Both the position numbers and the translations under genes were made by a program. From Telmatospirillum sp. J64-1 (GTDB lineage Bacteria; Pseudomonadota; Alphaproteobacteria; Rhodospirillales; Magnetospirillaceae), in assembly GCF_006980715.1 (NCBI RefSeq), contig NZ_SBHN01000016.1, positions 58,814 through 122,813 on the forward strand: a stretch of 64,000 nucleotides of DNA. The letters run 5' to 3'. The notes below the pieces were generated by a model, which was not told the origin of the DNA, did not search any database, and worked only from the letters and a program-made list of their open reading frames with translations. This document shows, one piece after another, positions 56,778-64,000 of the stretch. Within the stretch, counting starts at the first letter, position 1, and each line of letters starts with the position of its first letter.

Positions 56778-58739
56778 ATGAGCAAGCTGCACGACACGGA
56801 CGATATCGGCGTCAACCCCACTGCTGAACGTCCCTTTTCGCAGATCATCGACACCTTGATCTCGCGCCGTGGCGCCTTGAAGGGCATGGCCGCCGGCGCG
56901 GGTGCCGCCATCGCCGGTGGGGCGGTATCGCATTTGGTGCTGGCCGGACCGGCCCAGGCCTCGACGGCTTCCGAACTGCCCACCACGCTGGGCTTCGAGG
57001 AGGCGGCCCATGTCATCGCCGACAGCCATCACGTCGCGCCGGGCTACGACGCCCGCGTCCTGATTCGCTGGGGCGATAAGGTGGTGGCCGACGCGCCGGA
57101 ATTCGACGCCAACAACCTGACGGTCGAAGCCCAGGAAAAGCAGTTCGGCTACAACAACGACTATGTCGGCTTCTTCCCGCTGCCCGTGGGCTCGGACAAC
57201 AGCGAAGAGGGCATCCTGGTCGTCAACCATGAATACACCAATCCCGAGCTGATGTTCGACGGCCTGACCGCCGACAACTACCTCGAGCTGATCACCCGCG
57301 AGCAATGCGATATCGAGATGGCCGCCCATGGCGCCAGCGTGATCGAAGTGCGCAAGGAAAACGGCGCCTGGAGGGTGGTGCCCAACAGCCCCTTCGCGCG
57401 GCGCATCTCCATGCGCAGCACCGAATGCGTGCTGTCCGGCCCGGCTGCCGGTCATGACCGCCTGAAGACCTCGGCCGATCCGTCGGGCCGCAAGGTCATC
57501 GGTACGCTGAACAACTGCGCCGGCGGCAAGACCCCCTGGGGAACGGTGCTGAGCGGCGAGGAGAACTTCCACCAGTATTTCGCCGGCGATCCGTCCAACA
57601 GCCCGGAAGCCGCCGCCTACAAGCGCCTCGGCGTGTCGGGCAAGCCGACCTATGCCTGGGGCAAGTATTTCGACCGCATGAATGTCGAGAAGGAACCCAA
57701 CGAGCCCAACCGCTTCGGCTGGATCGTCGAATGGGACCCCTACGACCCGACCTCGGTGCCGGTCAAGCGCACCGCCCTGGGCCGCTTCAAGCATGAAGGC
57801 GGCACCTCGGTGGTCAATCCCGACGGCACCGTGACCATCTATTCCGGCGATGACGAGCGTTTCGAATATCTCTACCGCTTCGTCACCACGGGCAAGTACA
57901 ACCCCAACGACCGCCGCGCCAATTTCAACCTGCTGGACGAAGGCACCCTGTCGGTCGCCAAGTTCAACGACGACGGCACGATGGAATGGCTGCCGCTGGT
58001 CCATGGCCAGGGTCCGCTGACCGCCGCCAACGGCTTCGCCAGCCAGGCCGATATCTGCATCGACACCCGCCGCGCCGCCGACCTGGTGGGCGCCACGCCC
58101 ATGGACCGGCCGGAAGACGTGGAGCCGAACCCGGTGACGGGCAAGGTCTACATGATGCTGACCAACAACACCAACCGTAAGGCCGACCAGATCGACGCCG
58201 CTAATCCGCGCGCCGACAACGCCTTCGGCCATGTGATCGAGATGCTGCCCCCGGGTCCGGACGGCAAGCGCGACCACACCGCCAAGACCTACGGCTGGAA
58301 CGTCTTCCTGCTGGCCGGCAACCCGGCCAAGCCGGAACATGGCGCCCGCTACCATGCCCAGACCTCGGCGGCCGGCTGGCTGGCCGCGCCGGACAACTGC
58401 GCCTTCGACCGCCGGGGCCGGTTGTGGATCTCTTCCGACCAGGGTTCGGCCCAGCGCAAGAACGGTATCCCCGACGGCATGTACGCCATGGACACCGAAG
58501 GCCCGGGCCGCGCGCTGAGCCGCTTCTTCTATGCCTGCCCGCGCGATGCCGAAATGTGCGGGCCGGAATTCACGCCCGACGGCAAGACCCTGTTCCTGGC
58601 CGTGCAGCATCCGGGCGAGGAGAAGAACTCGACCTTCGCCAATCCTTCGACCCGCTTCCCGGACTTCACCCCGGGCATGCCGCCCCGCCCCTCGCTGGTG
58701 GTGGTGACGAAGAAGGACGGCGGCGAGATCGGCGCGTAA
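56778..58739 (+). CDS. phoX: PhoX-family alkaline phosphatase, Tat-exported
   Basis: A calcium/iron-dependent phosphatase releasing phosphate from organic esters outside the cytoplasm. The 653-residue protein has a twin-arginine signal (SRRGALKG near residue 30, hydrophobic stretch to about 60) after a longer-than-usual N-region. The DUF839/PhoX body follows, including VNHEYTNPELMFDG, LNNCAGGKTPWGTVLSGEEN, GWIVEWDPYDP, RFKHEGGTSVV and YSGDDERFEYLYRFV. It is a single gene with its own terminator. It is divergent from the PhnL-like ATPase and preceded by a weak PHO-box-like site. Confidence 0.94.
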   Translation: MSKLHDTDDIGVNPTAERPFSQIIDTLISRRGALKGMAAGAGAAIAGGAVSHLVLAGPAQASTASELPTTLGFEEAAHVIADSHHVAPGYDARVLIRWGDKVVADAPEFDANNLTVEAQEKQFGYNNDYVGFFPLPVGSDNSEEGILVVNHEYTNPELMFDGLTADNYLELITREQCDIEMAAHGASVIEVRKENGAWRVVPNSPFARRISMRSTECVLSGPAAGHDRLKTSADPSGRKVIGTLNNCAGGKTPWGTVLSGEENFHQYFAGDPSNSPEAAAYKRLGVSGKPTYAWGKYFDRMNVEKEPNEPNRFGWIVEWDPYDPTSVPVKRTALGRFKHEGGTSVVNPDGTVTIYSGDDERFEYLYRFVTTGKYNPNDRRANFNLLDEGTLSVAKFNDDGTMEWLPLVHGQGPLTAANGFASQADICIDTRRAADLVGATPMDRPEDVEPNPVTGKVYMMLTNNTNRKADQIDAANPRADNAFGHVIEMLPPGPDGKRDHTAKTYGWNVFLLAGNPAKPEHGARYHAQTSAAGWLAAPDNCAFDRRGRLWISSDQGSAQRKNGIPDGMYAMDTEGPGRALSRFFYACPRDAEMCGPEFTPDGKTLFLAVQHPGEEKNSTFANPSTRFPDFTPGMPPRPSLVVVTKKDGGEIGA

Positions 58740-58766
58740 GCACCGGAAGAGCCAGCAAGTCTTGCG

Positions 58767-58797
58767 GGGCCGGCGGGAAACCGCCGGCCCTTTTCTT
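58767..58797 (+). terminator. Intrinsic terminator after phoX
   Basis: GGGCCGGCGG-GAAA-CCGCCGGCCC followed by TTTTCTTT, 28 bases past the stop. Confidence 0.92.
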
Positions 58798-58846
58798 TCG
58801 TGCCGCTTGACGCCCAGGTTGCGTGGGCGATACCTTGATCGCGCTT

Positions 58847-58985
58847 CGACGCCCCAAGGGAACACGGTCGGAAACCGTGGCTGCCCCCGCAACTGTAGGC
58901 GGCAAGCCCTCTTCAACCAGCCACTGGCGATGCCGGGAAGGCGGAGGGGGCGCAGAGCCGTGAGCCAGGAGACCTGACGGCGTCG
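58847..58985 (+). promoter_or_regulatory. Cobalamin riboswitch
   Basis: The closing stem CGACGCC (58847-58853) pairs with GGCGTCG (58979-58985). Conserved blocks are AAGGGAACACGG, GAAACCGTGGCTGCCCCCGC with AACTGTA, CCGGGAAGGCG, and GAGCCGTGAGCCAGGAGACC with the B12-box GCCAGGAGACCTG. Downstream, CTCCC (59068-59072) can pair with GGGAG (59079-59083), the cbiM ribosome-binding site. That gives a plausible translational off-state when B12 is bound. Confidence 0.95.
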
Positions 58986-59093
58986 GATCAGACTGGAAAA
59001 CCGGGCGGGGTGTACCGGTGGAACGGGGCGCGCCGCGCCGACGCGGGCAATCCCTCCACAAGAAACCCTCCCCCTCATGGGAGAGATCCGACA

Positions 59094-59753
59094 ATGCATA
59101 TCATGGAAGGCTATCTGCCGCCTTTGCACGCGGCGGCATGGACGGCCGTGGCCGTGCCTTTCGTCATCGCCGGCGGCATCACCCTGGCGAAAACCCTGCG
59201 CGAGCGGCCCGAGACGCGGCTGCCCCTGGCGGCGGCGGGAGCCTTCGCCTTCGTCCTTTCGGCGCTGAAGATCCCTTCCGTCACCGGCAGTTCGTCCCAT
59301 CCCACCGGCACCGGACTGGGGGCGCTGATGTTCGGCCCCTCGGTGATGGCGGTGCTGGGGACGGTGGTGCTGCTGTTCCAGGCGCTGCTGCTGGCCCATG
59401 GCGGCATCACCACTTTGGGCGCCAATGTCTTTTCCATGGCGGTGGTCGGGCCCTGGGTGGCCTGGGCGGTGTGGCGGCTGGCGCGCGGCGCCGGGGCGAG
59501 CCTGCCGGTGGGCGTGTTCCTGGCGGCCATGCTGGGCAATTTCGCCACCTATTGCATGACCTCGGTGCAACTGGCCCTGGCCTTTCCCGATCCGGCTTCG
59601 GGCTTCGGCGGCGCCCTGGCCAAATTCCTGTCGGTCTTCGCCCTGACGCAGGTGCCGCTGGCGGTGGTGGAAGGTCTGCTGACCGTGCTGATGGTCACTT
59701 TCATGACCCGCTACAGCCGCGCCGACCTGGGTCGCCTGAAGGGAGCCGCGTGA
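59094..59753 (+). CDS. cbiM: Cobalt ECF transporter S component CbiM
   Basis: Substrate-binding membrane subunit of the cobalt importer. The 219-residue protein begins [13 protein letters not shown]; its N-terminal Met-His pair forms the Co(II) site. The [17 protein letters not shown] loop follows, with about seven membrane helices. The ATG at 59094 has GGGAGAG upstream. It is controlled by the riboswitch and is first in cbiMNQO. Its stop overlaps the cbiN start by one base. Confidence 0.96.
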   Translation: MHIMEGYLPPLHAAAWTAVAVPFVIAGGITLAKTLRERPETRLPLAAAGAFAFVLSALKIPSVTGSSSHPTGTGLGALMFGPSVMAVLGTVVLLFQALLLAHGGITTLGANVFSMAVVGPWVAWAVWRLARGAGASLPVGVFLAAMLGNFATYCMTSVQLALAFPDPASGFGGALAKFLSVFALTQVPLAVVEGLLTVLMVTFMTRYSRADLGRLKGAA

Positions 59754-60058
59754 TGAGGAATACCCTGCTAATCCTGCTGGCGATCCTCGCCATCGTCGTC
59801 TTCCCGCTGCTGGTCGTGGACAGCGAATTCGAGGGCGCCGATGCCCAGGCCGAGGCGATCCTGGCCGAAGGCGGCCACGAGCCGTGGTTCGAGCCGCTGT
59901 GGGAGCCGCCTGGCGGCGAGACCGAAAGCCTGCTCTTCGCTCTGCAGGCCGCCCTGGGGGCGGGGCTGCTGGGCTATTACATCGGCGTTCGCCGGGGCCG
60001 TTCCGCCAGCCGGGAGGAGCCGCACCTGGGCGGGGCTCCCGGCAATGCAGGGCATTGA
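59753..60058 (+). CDS. cbiN: Cobalt transport protein CbiN
   Basis: Small auxiliary membrane subunit that gives CbiM access to cobalt. The 101-residue protein has two helices (about 3-22 and 61-80), with the extracytoplasmic loop DSEFEGADAQAEAILAEGGH and WFEPLWEPPGGETESLLFAL between them, as in CbiN. It sits between cbiM and cbiQ, overlapping cbiQ by 14 bases. Confidence 0.93.
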   Translation: MRNTLLILLAILAIVVFPLLVVDSEFEGADAQAEAILAEGGHEPWFEPLWEPPGGETESLLFALQAALGAGLLGYYIGVRRGRSASREEPHLGGAPGNAGH

Positions 60059-60803
60059 CCGCTACGCCTATGACAACCGCTGGAGCCGCCACCATCCGGG
60101 TGAGCGGCTCCTGCTCGCTTTCGGCCTTCTGTTCCTGGCCGTGTGGCAGCAGCCTGCCGCCGCGCCGCTGGCCGGGCTGGCGGCGATCCTGGCGGCGCTT
60201 CTGGGGGCCGGGGTGCCGCTTTCGGCCTATCTGAAGGTCGTGGCGGCACCGGCGGGATTCCTGCTGGCCGGTACGCCGCTGCTGGCCCTGTCGGTGGAAT
60301 GGTCGGAAGGCTTGCGTCTTGCCTTCTCGCCCGAGGGCGCGCGGGTGGCGGCCGAGGCCGCCTTGCGCAGCCTGTCCGCCGTCTGCTGTCTTGCCCTGCT
60401 GGCCCTGACCGTTCCGGTGACGGAGATGGTGGCGCCGCTGCGCCGGATGGGCGTGCCTGCGGCGGTGGTCGAGTTGGTGCTGCTGATCCATCGCCTTGTC
60501 TTCGTCCTGGCCGAGCGCGCCCTCGCCGGGCATCGCGCCCAGGCCGCGCGGCTGGGCCAGTCGGGGGTTCGTCGCAGCCTGCGTTCGGCGGCCCTGCTGG
60601 GAAGCGGCCTGCTGGGCCGGGCCTATGTGAAGGCGGAACGAATGGAATTGGGATTGGCCGCGCGGGGCTTTTCCGGCGATCTTGGCACCTTGCGCCAGCC
60701 GCGCCGGTTCTCCGCGAAACGGCTGGGGGCGATCGTGCTGCTGCTGTTCGGCCTGCTGCTGGCCGGGCTGACGATGCCGGAGTTGCCGTCTTGGCCGACC
60801 TGA
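60045..60803 (+). CDS. cbiQ: Cobalt ECF transporter T component CbiQ
   Basis: Transmembrane coupling protein linking CbiM to the ATPase. The 252-residue protein has several membrane helices. The coupling-helix region includes ALAGHRAQAARLG and RAYVKAERMELGLAARGFSG (the ERxxxAxxxRG-type motif). The start at 60045 lies inside cbiN. Its end overlaps the cbiO start by 13 bases. Confidence 0.94.
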   Translation: MQGIDRYAYDNRWSRHHPGERLLLAFGLLFLAVWQQPAAAPLAGLAAILAALLGAGVPLSAYLKVVAAPAGFLLAGTPLLALSVEWSEGLRLAFSPEGARVAAEAALRSLSAVCCLALLALTVPVTEMVAPLRRMGVPAAVVELVLLIHRLVFVLAERALAGHRAQAARLGQSGVRRSLRSAALLGSGLLGRAYVKAERMELGLAARGFSGDLGTLRQPRRFSAKRLGAIVLLLFGLLLAGLTMPELPSWPT

Positions 60804-61648
60804 TCCTTGCCGCGCGCGGCTTGACCTATAGCTATGGCGGTTCCGCCCCGGCGCTGGACGGGCTGGACCTGGATGTAACGCGCGGGCGCAAGCTGGCGAT
60901 CCTGGGTCCCAATGGCGCGGGCAAATCCACCTTGCTTCTGCATCTGAACGGCACCTTGCGTCCGGCCCGGGGCGAAATCCTGCTGGACGGCGTGCCCGTG
61001 GGCTATGGCCGGGCCGAGCTGAACAGGTGGCGGGCGCGGGTCGGGCTGGTCCTGCAGGACCCGGACGACCAGCTTTTCGCCGCTTCCGTCTACGAGGACG
61101 TTTCCTTCGGCCCGGTTAATCTGGGGCTGCCGGAAGACGCGGCGCGGCGGCGTACCGAAGAGGCGTTGGAGGCGATGCGTATTGCCGCCCTGGCCGAACG
61201 CCCGCCGCATCTGTTGAGCTTCGGCCAGAAGAAACGCGCCGCCATCGCCGGTATCCTGGCCATGCGCCCCGACATGCTGCTGCTGGACGAGCCCACGGCC
61301 GGGCTGGATTCCCATGGCGAGCGCCATCTTCTGGCGGCTTTGGACCATCTGGTGAAGGACGGGGCGACCATCGTCTTCACCACCCATGACGTCGATCTGG
61401 CCTATGGCTGGGCCGACGAGGTGGCGCTGTTCAGCCATGGCCGCGTGCTGGGACAGGGCGAACCGGCCGAGATGCTGGGCGATGAGGCACTGCTTCGCCA
61501 GGCGCGGCTGCACATGCCCCTGCTGCTCGACCTCGCCCGGCTGCGGCATGAGGAAGGCTATCCCTATCCCTCCGGCGGCCCGCCCCGCAGCCGCGAGGCC
61601 TTCGCCGACTGGATGCGCATGGCGCCAGCCCGGAGCGGCGGCGGCTGA
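60791..61648 (+). CDS. cbiO: Cobalt ECF transporter ATPase CbiO
   Basis: ATPase of the cobalt importer. The 285-residue protein has Walker A LGPNGAGKST, the Q-loop QDPDDQLFAASVYEDVSFGP typical of ECF ATPases, the signature LLSFGQKKRAAIAGILA, Walker B MLLLDEPTAGLD and the switch His in TTHDVDLA. No ATG fits. TTG at 60791 gives MADLILAARGLTYSYGG, has GGAG eight bases upstream, and is the best start. The signature Ser-Phe-Gly replaces Ser-Gly-Gly, a common variant in this subfamily. Confidence 0.94.
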   Translation: MADLILAARGLTYSYGGSAPALDGLDLDVTRGRKLAILGPNGAGKSTLLLHLNGTLRPARGEILLDGVPVGYGRAELNRWRARVGLVLQDPDDQLFAASVYEDVSFGPVNLGLPEDAARRRTEEALEAMRIAALAERPPHLLSFGQKKRAAIAGILAMRPDMLLLDEPTAGLDSHGERHLLAALDHLVKDGATIVFTTHDVDLAYGWADEVALFSHGRVLGQGEPAEMLGDEALLRQARLHMPLLLDLARLRHEEGYPYPSGGPPRSREAFADWMRMAPARSGGG

Positions 61649-61716
61649 AAGAAGGCCCTTTGGGTCATCGGCAGGACTATGGCACGATACCCGGAGAGCT
61701 TCGTAAGGGTAGGGGA

Positions 61717-63861
61717 ATGAACGGCAGGAATGTCGGGATGGACGGGGCCGGGGGGGCTCTCGACGGCACGGATGGCCTGTCGGACGTGCGTATCCGCGCC
61801 GTGCTCGACAATACCGCCGATGCCGTCCTCACCTTCGATGAAGGCGGCGCCATCGGCAGCTATAACCCTGCGGCGGAAATCATCTTCGGCTGGACGCCGC
61901 CCGAGGTGGTGGGCAAAAGCATCGGCTTCATCATCCCGGAACTGGCGCCGGTCCCGGGGCAGGTGACGGCCGAGCGGTTCATGGGCCGCCGCCGCGAGGT
62001 GGCGGGCCTGCACAAGAACGGCCACAATTTTCCGCTGGAGCTGTCGGTCAGCGAAATCTCCCTGGGCGGCGAGCGGCTGTTCATGGGCATCGCCCATGAC
62101 ATCACCGAACGCAAGGCGGCCGAGGAAGAGGCGCGTAACCAGCATGAATGGCTGACGACGCTGATCAATGCCCTGCCCGAGATCGTCTGTTTCAAGGATG
62201 GCGAAGGGCGCTGGCTGATCGCCAACAGCTTCTATCTCGAACGTTTCGGGCTGAGCGGCGTCGATTATCGCGGCAAGACGGCGGGCGAGCTGAGCCAGAT
62301 GACCAGCTGTTACGATGCGTTGCTGCTGGAAAGCTTCGAGACCGACCGCAGGGCCTGGGAAAGCGGCCGGCCCACCAGCTTCGAGAGCCGGGTAACCGGC
62401 GCGGATGGCGTGGAAAGCGTCTTCGATATCACCAAGCTGCCGCTATTCAATCCCGACGGCAGCCGCAAGGGATTGGTCGTGGTGGGGCGCGACGTGACGG
62501 AAAGCCGCCACTCGGCCGCCCGCATCCAGCATCTGGCCCATTACGACAGCCTGACCGATCTGCCCAACCGCCTGCTGTTCCAGGAAAGGCTGCGCCAGGC
62601 CCTGGCCCAGGCCCGGCGTTCCGGCAAGACATTGGCGGTGATCTTCCTGGACCTGGACAAGTTCAAGGATATCAACGACACGCTGGGCCATTACATGGGG
62701 GACCTGCTGCTGAAGGCGGTGGCCCGCCGTCTGCTGCGCTGCGTCCGCGAAAGCGATACGGTGGCGCGGCTGGGCGGCGACGAATTCGCCGTCCTGCTCA
62801 CCGACTTGGCCGAACCCGCAGACGCCGCTGCCGTGGCGGCGGCGCTGAACCATTGCGTCGCCCAGCCCTTCTCCCTGGACGGCCACGAGATCGTCACCAG
62901 CACCAGCATCGGCATCACGCTCTTCCCCGAGGATGCCCTGGATGACGATGAATTGCTGAAGAATGCCGATCTGGCGCTTTATCGCTCCAAGGCCGAGGGG
63001 CGGAACAACTTCCACTTCTATGTGGCCGAGATGAACGAGGAGGTGCAGGCGCGCAAGGCGATCGAATGCGACTTGCGCCACGCTTTGGGGACCGATCAGC
63101 TGACCCTCTACTACCAGCCGCTGGTGGAGGCCGGACATGGCCGGATCACAGGCTGCGAGGCGCTGCTGCGCTGGTACCATCCCGAGCGGGGGCCGGTGCC
63201 GCCGTCCCAGTTCATTCCCATCGCCGAACGCTCGGAGCTGATCGTGCCGCTGGGCCGCTGGGTGCTGCAGCGGGCCTGCCGCCAGGGGGCGGAATGGATG
63301 CGCCTGGGACTGCCGCCGCTGCGCATGGCCGTCAACCTGTCGCCCGCCCAGTTCCGCCATCAGGATCTTGTCGGGCTGGTGCGCGAGGTGCTGCAGGAGA
63401 GCGGCTTGCCTCCCGCCTTGTTGCAGCTGGAGATCACCGAGGGGATCGCCATGCACAATGTGGAGCAGACCATCGCCGTCCTGGAAGAGCTGCGCGCCAT
63501 GGGCGTCAGCATCTCCATCGACGATTTCGGCACCGGCTATTCCTCGCTGAACTATCTGAGGCGTTTTCCGGTGGACAAGCTGAAGATCGACCGCTCCTTC
63601 ATCACCGATCTGGGGCTGCATCCGGACAACGAGGCCATCGTCAAGGCCATCGTCAATCTGGGCCACGGCATCGGCACCATGGTCAATGTGGAAGGCGTCG
63701 AGACGGCGGAGCAGTTGGCCTATCTGCGCAGCTACGGCGTAGACGAGCTTCAGGGCTTCTGGTTCAGCCGCCCCATTCCCCCGGCCGATTTCGCCCGTCT
63801 GGTGTCGGGGCCGCTGCCGTGGGACCTGCCGGCCAGGGAGGAGTTGGGGGTTGCGGTCTGA
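61717..63861 (+). CDS. PAS-PAS-GGDEF-EAL cyclic-di-GMP protein
   Basis: A 714-residue soluble protein for c-di-GMP turnover. The first PAS (about 25-130) contains NPAAEIIFGWTPPEVVGKSI. The second PAS (about 145-265) contains LPEIVCFKDGEGRWLIANS. The GGDEF domain has an intact RLGGDEFAVLL. The EAL domain has intact GCEALLRWYHP, VNLSPAQF, LEITEGI, DDFGTGYSS and KIDRSFI. Both active sites look complete, so it could make and break c-di-GMP. The ATG at 61717 follows AGGGTAGGGG. It stands alone after the cbi operon. Confidence 0.94.
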   Translation: MNGRNVGMDGAGGALDGTDGLSDVRIRAVLDNTADAVLTFDEGGAIGSYNPAAEIIFGWTPPEVVGKSIGFIIPELAPVPGQVTAERFMGRRREVAGLHKNGHNFPLELSVSEISLGGERLFMGIAHDITERKAAEEEARNQHEWLTTLINALPEIVCFKDGEGRWLIANSFYLERFGLSGVDYRGKTAGELSQMTSCYDALLLESFETDRRAWESGRPTSFESRVTGADGVESVFDITKLPLFNPDGSRKGLVVVGRDVTESRHSAARIQHLAHYDSLTDLPNRLLFQERLRQALAQARRSGKTLAVIFLDLDKFKDINDTLGHYMGDLLLKAVARRLLRCVRESDTVARLGGDEFAVLLTDLAEPADAAAVAAALNHCVAQPFSLDGHEIVTSTSIGITLFPEDALDDDELLKNADLALYRSKAEGRNNFHFYVAEMNEEVQARKAIECDLRHALGTDQLTLYYQPLVEAGHGRITGCEALLRWYHPERGPVPPSQFIPIAERSELIVPLGRWVLQRACRQGAEWMRLGLPPLRMAVNLSPAQFRHQDLVGLVREVLQESGLPPALLQLEITEGIAMHNVEQTIAVLEELRAMGVSISIDDFGTGYSSLNYLRRFPVDKLKIDRSFITDLGLHPDNEAIVKAIVNLGHGIGTMVNVEGVETAEQLAYLRSYGVDELQGFWFSRPIPPADFARLVSGPLPWDLPAREELGVAV

Positions 63862-63870
63862 GGGTCTTGG

Positions 63871-63960
63871 CCCGCCCCGCCCTTCGAGACGGCCCTTTGG
63901 GCCTCCTCAGGGTGAGGATAATTCCTTTTTTGTCTCAATAAGATAAACCTCATGCTGGAG
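63871..63960 (-). repeat. Dispersed repeat family B, truncated inverted copy 6
   Basis: In reverse orientation: GGCCCGCC, arm CTTCGAGACGGCCC, then CTCAGGGTGAGGATAATTCC and the spacer AGATAAACCTCATGCTG. It stops where the second arm should begin (about 63960). The remaining 40 bases to the window edge show nothing recognisable. Confidence 0.75.
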
Positions 63961-64000
63961 ACCTTTGCACGGAAGGCATGATTGTGATTCGATAGCGGCC

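Noticed and set aside
55867..58739. A phosphonate C-P lyase cluster
   Set aside because: Only a PhnL-like ATPase is present, with degenerate motifs. No phnG-M or phnCDE genes occur in the window.
56727..60533. A 1268-codon minus-strand open frame across phoX, the riboswitch and cbiMNQ
   Set aside because: It is antisense to four well-identified features and crosses the riboswitch. Its composition is typical of shadow frames.

Overview
This window is a high-GC stretch (about 65% GC by eye) of a chromosome from an alphaproteobacterium, most likely a member of the Rhodospirillales close to Magnetospirillum or its relatives. The basis for this is the rpsT-dnaA pair, PHB genes with a PhaR regulator, a ubiE-ubiB pair, NIT- and PAS-rich chemosensory proteins, a B12-dependent lifestyle and dense alphaproteobacterial-type intergenic repeats. 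The genus is inference; no 16S gene is present. The genes are almost all ordinary chromosomal housekeeping, sensory and metabolic genes. There is no plasmid, phage, transposase or CRISPR array.

Layout. 1-8 kb: an edge-truncated PBP1A, a small ribbon-helix-helix protein, dnaA, rpsT, an enoyl-CoA hydratase, mutM, and the ubiquinone genes ubiE-ubiB. 8-13.4 kb: B12 nucleotide-loop genes (cobS-cobC facing cobT), an mmcB-like gene, an extended panD-like gene overlapping queC, and L-lactate dehydrogenase. 13.7-20.5 kb: a NIT-domain chemoreceptor, a YjbQ protein, the glutathione-dependent formaldehyde pair adhC-fghA with a divergent LysR regulator, and the ANTAR regulator nasT. 20.7-25.3 kb: a nitrate ABC operon (nrtA, nrtB, nasS-like, ATPase). 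Its leader carries a sigma54-type promoter, hairpins with A..G.. hexaloops and an intrinsic terminator, the expected architecture for NasT antitermination. 25.5-27.7 kb: nnrU, folD, yggU and yggT, followed by tRNA-Ala(CGC). 28.3-32.4 kb: a signalling cluster with an RsbQ-type hydrolase overlapping a PAS hybrid kinase, then a Cache/HisKA_2 kinase. 32.8-40 kb: queuosine genes queA-tgt-queF and queG, around a 1039-residue hybrid kinase. 40-46 kb: an XRE regulator and PHB metabolism (phaR, a PhaE-like protein, a phaC-like gene, phaA, phaB). 46-56 kb: a cupredoxin lipoprotein, a frameshifted hybrid kinase, GST, gloB, a methyltransferase, a cysteine hydrolase, a Ca2+/Na+ exchanger, a TerB protein and a beta-hydroxyacid dehydrogenase. 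56-64 kb: an orphan PhnL-like ATPase divergent from a Tat-exported PhoX phosphatase, a cobalamin riboswitch driving cbiMNQO cobalt import, and a PAS-GGDEF-EAL protein.

How it fits together. Cobalt import (cbiMNQO under B12 control) and cobS/cobT/cobC supply cobalamin, which QueG needs in the last step of queuosine synthesis. All later queuosine steps (queC, queF, tgt, queA, queG) lie in this window, in three places. PHB synthesis is complete as phaA-phaB-phaC with its regulator. Nitrate uptake is controlled by NasT and NasS through the leader RNA.

Two families of dispersed intergenic repeats punctuate the window: about 160 bp in three copies, and about 110 bp in five full copies plus one truncated copy. 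The least explained items are the RsbQ-hydrolase/PAS-kinase pair, the C-terminally extended PanD-like protein coupled to queC, and the PhnL-like ATPase with degenerate signature and switch motifs beside phoX.
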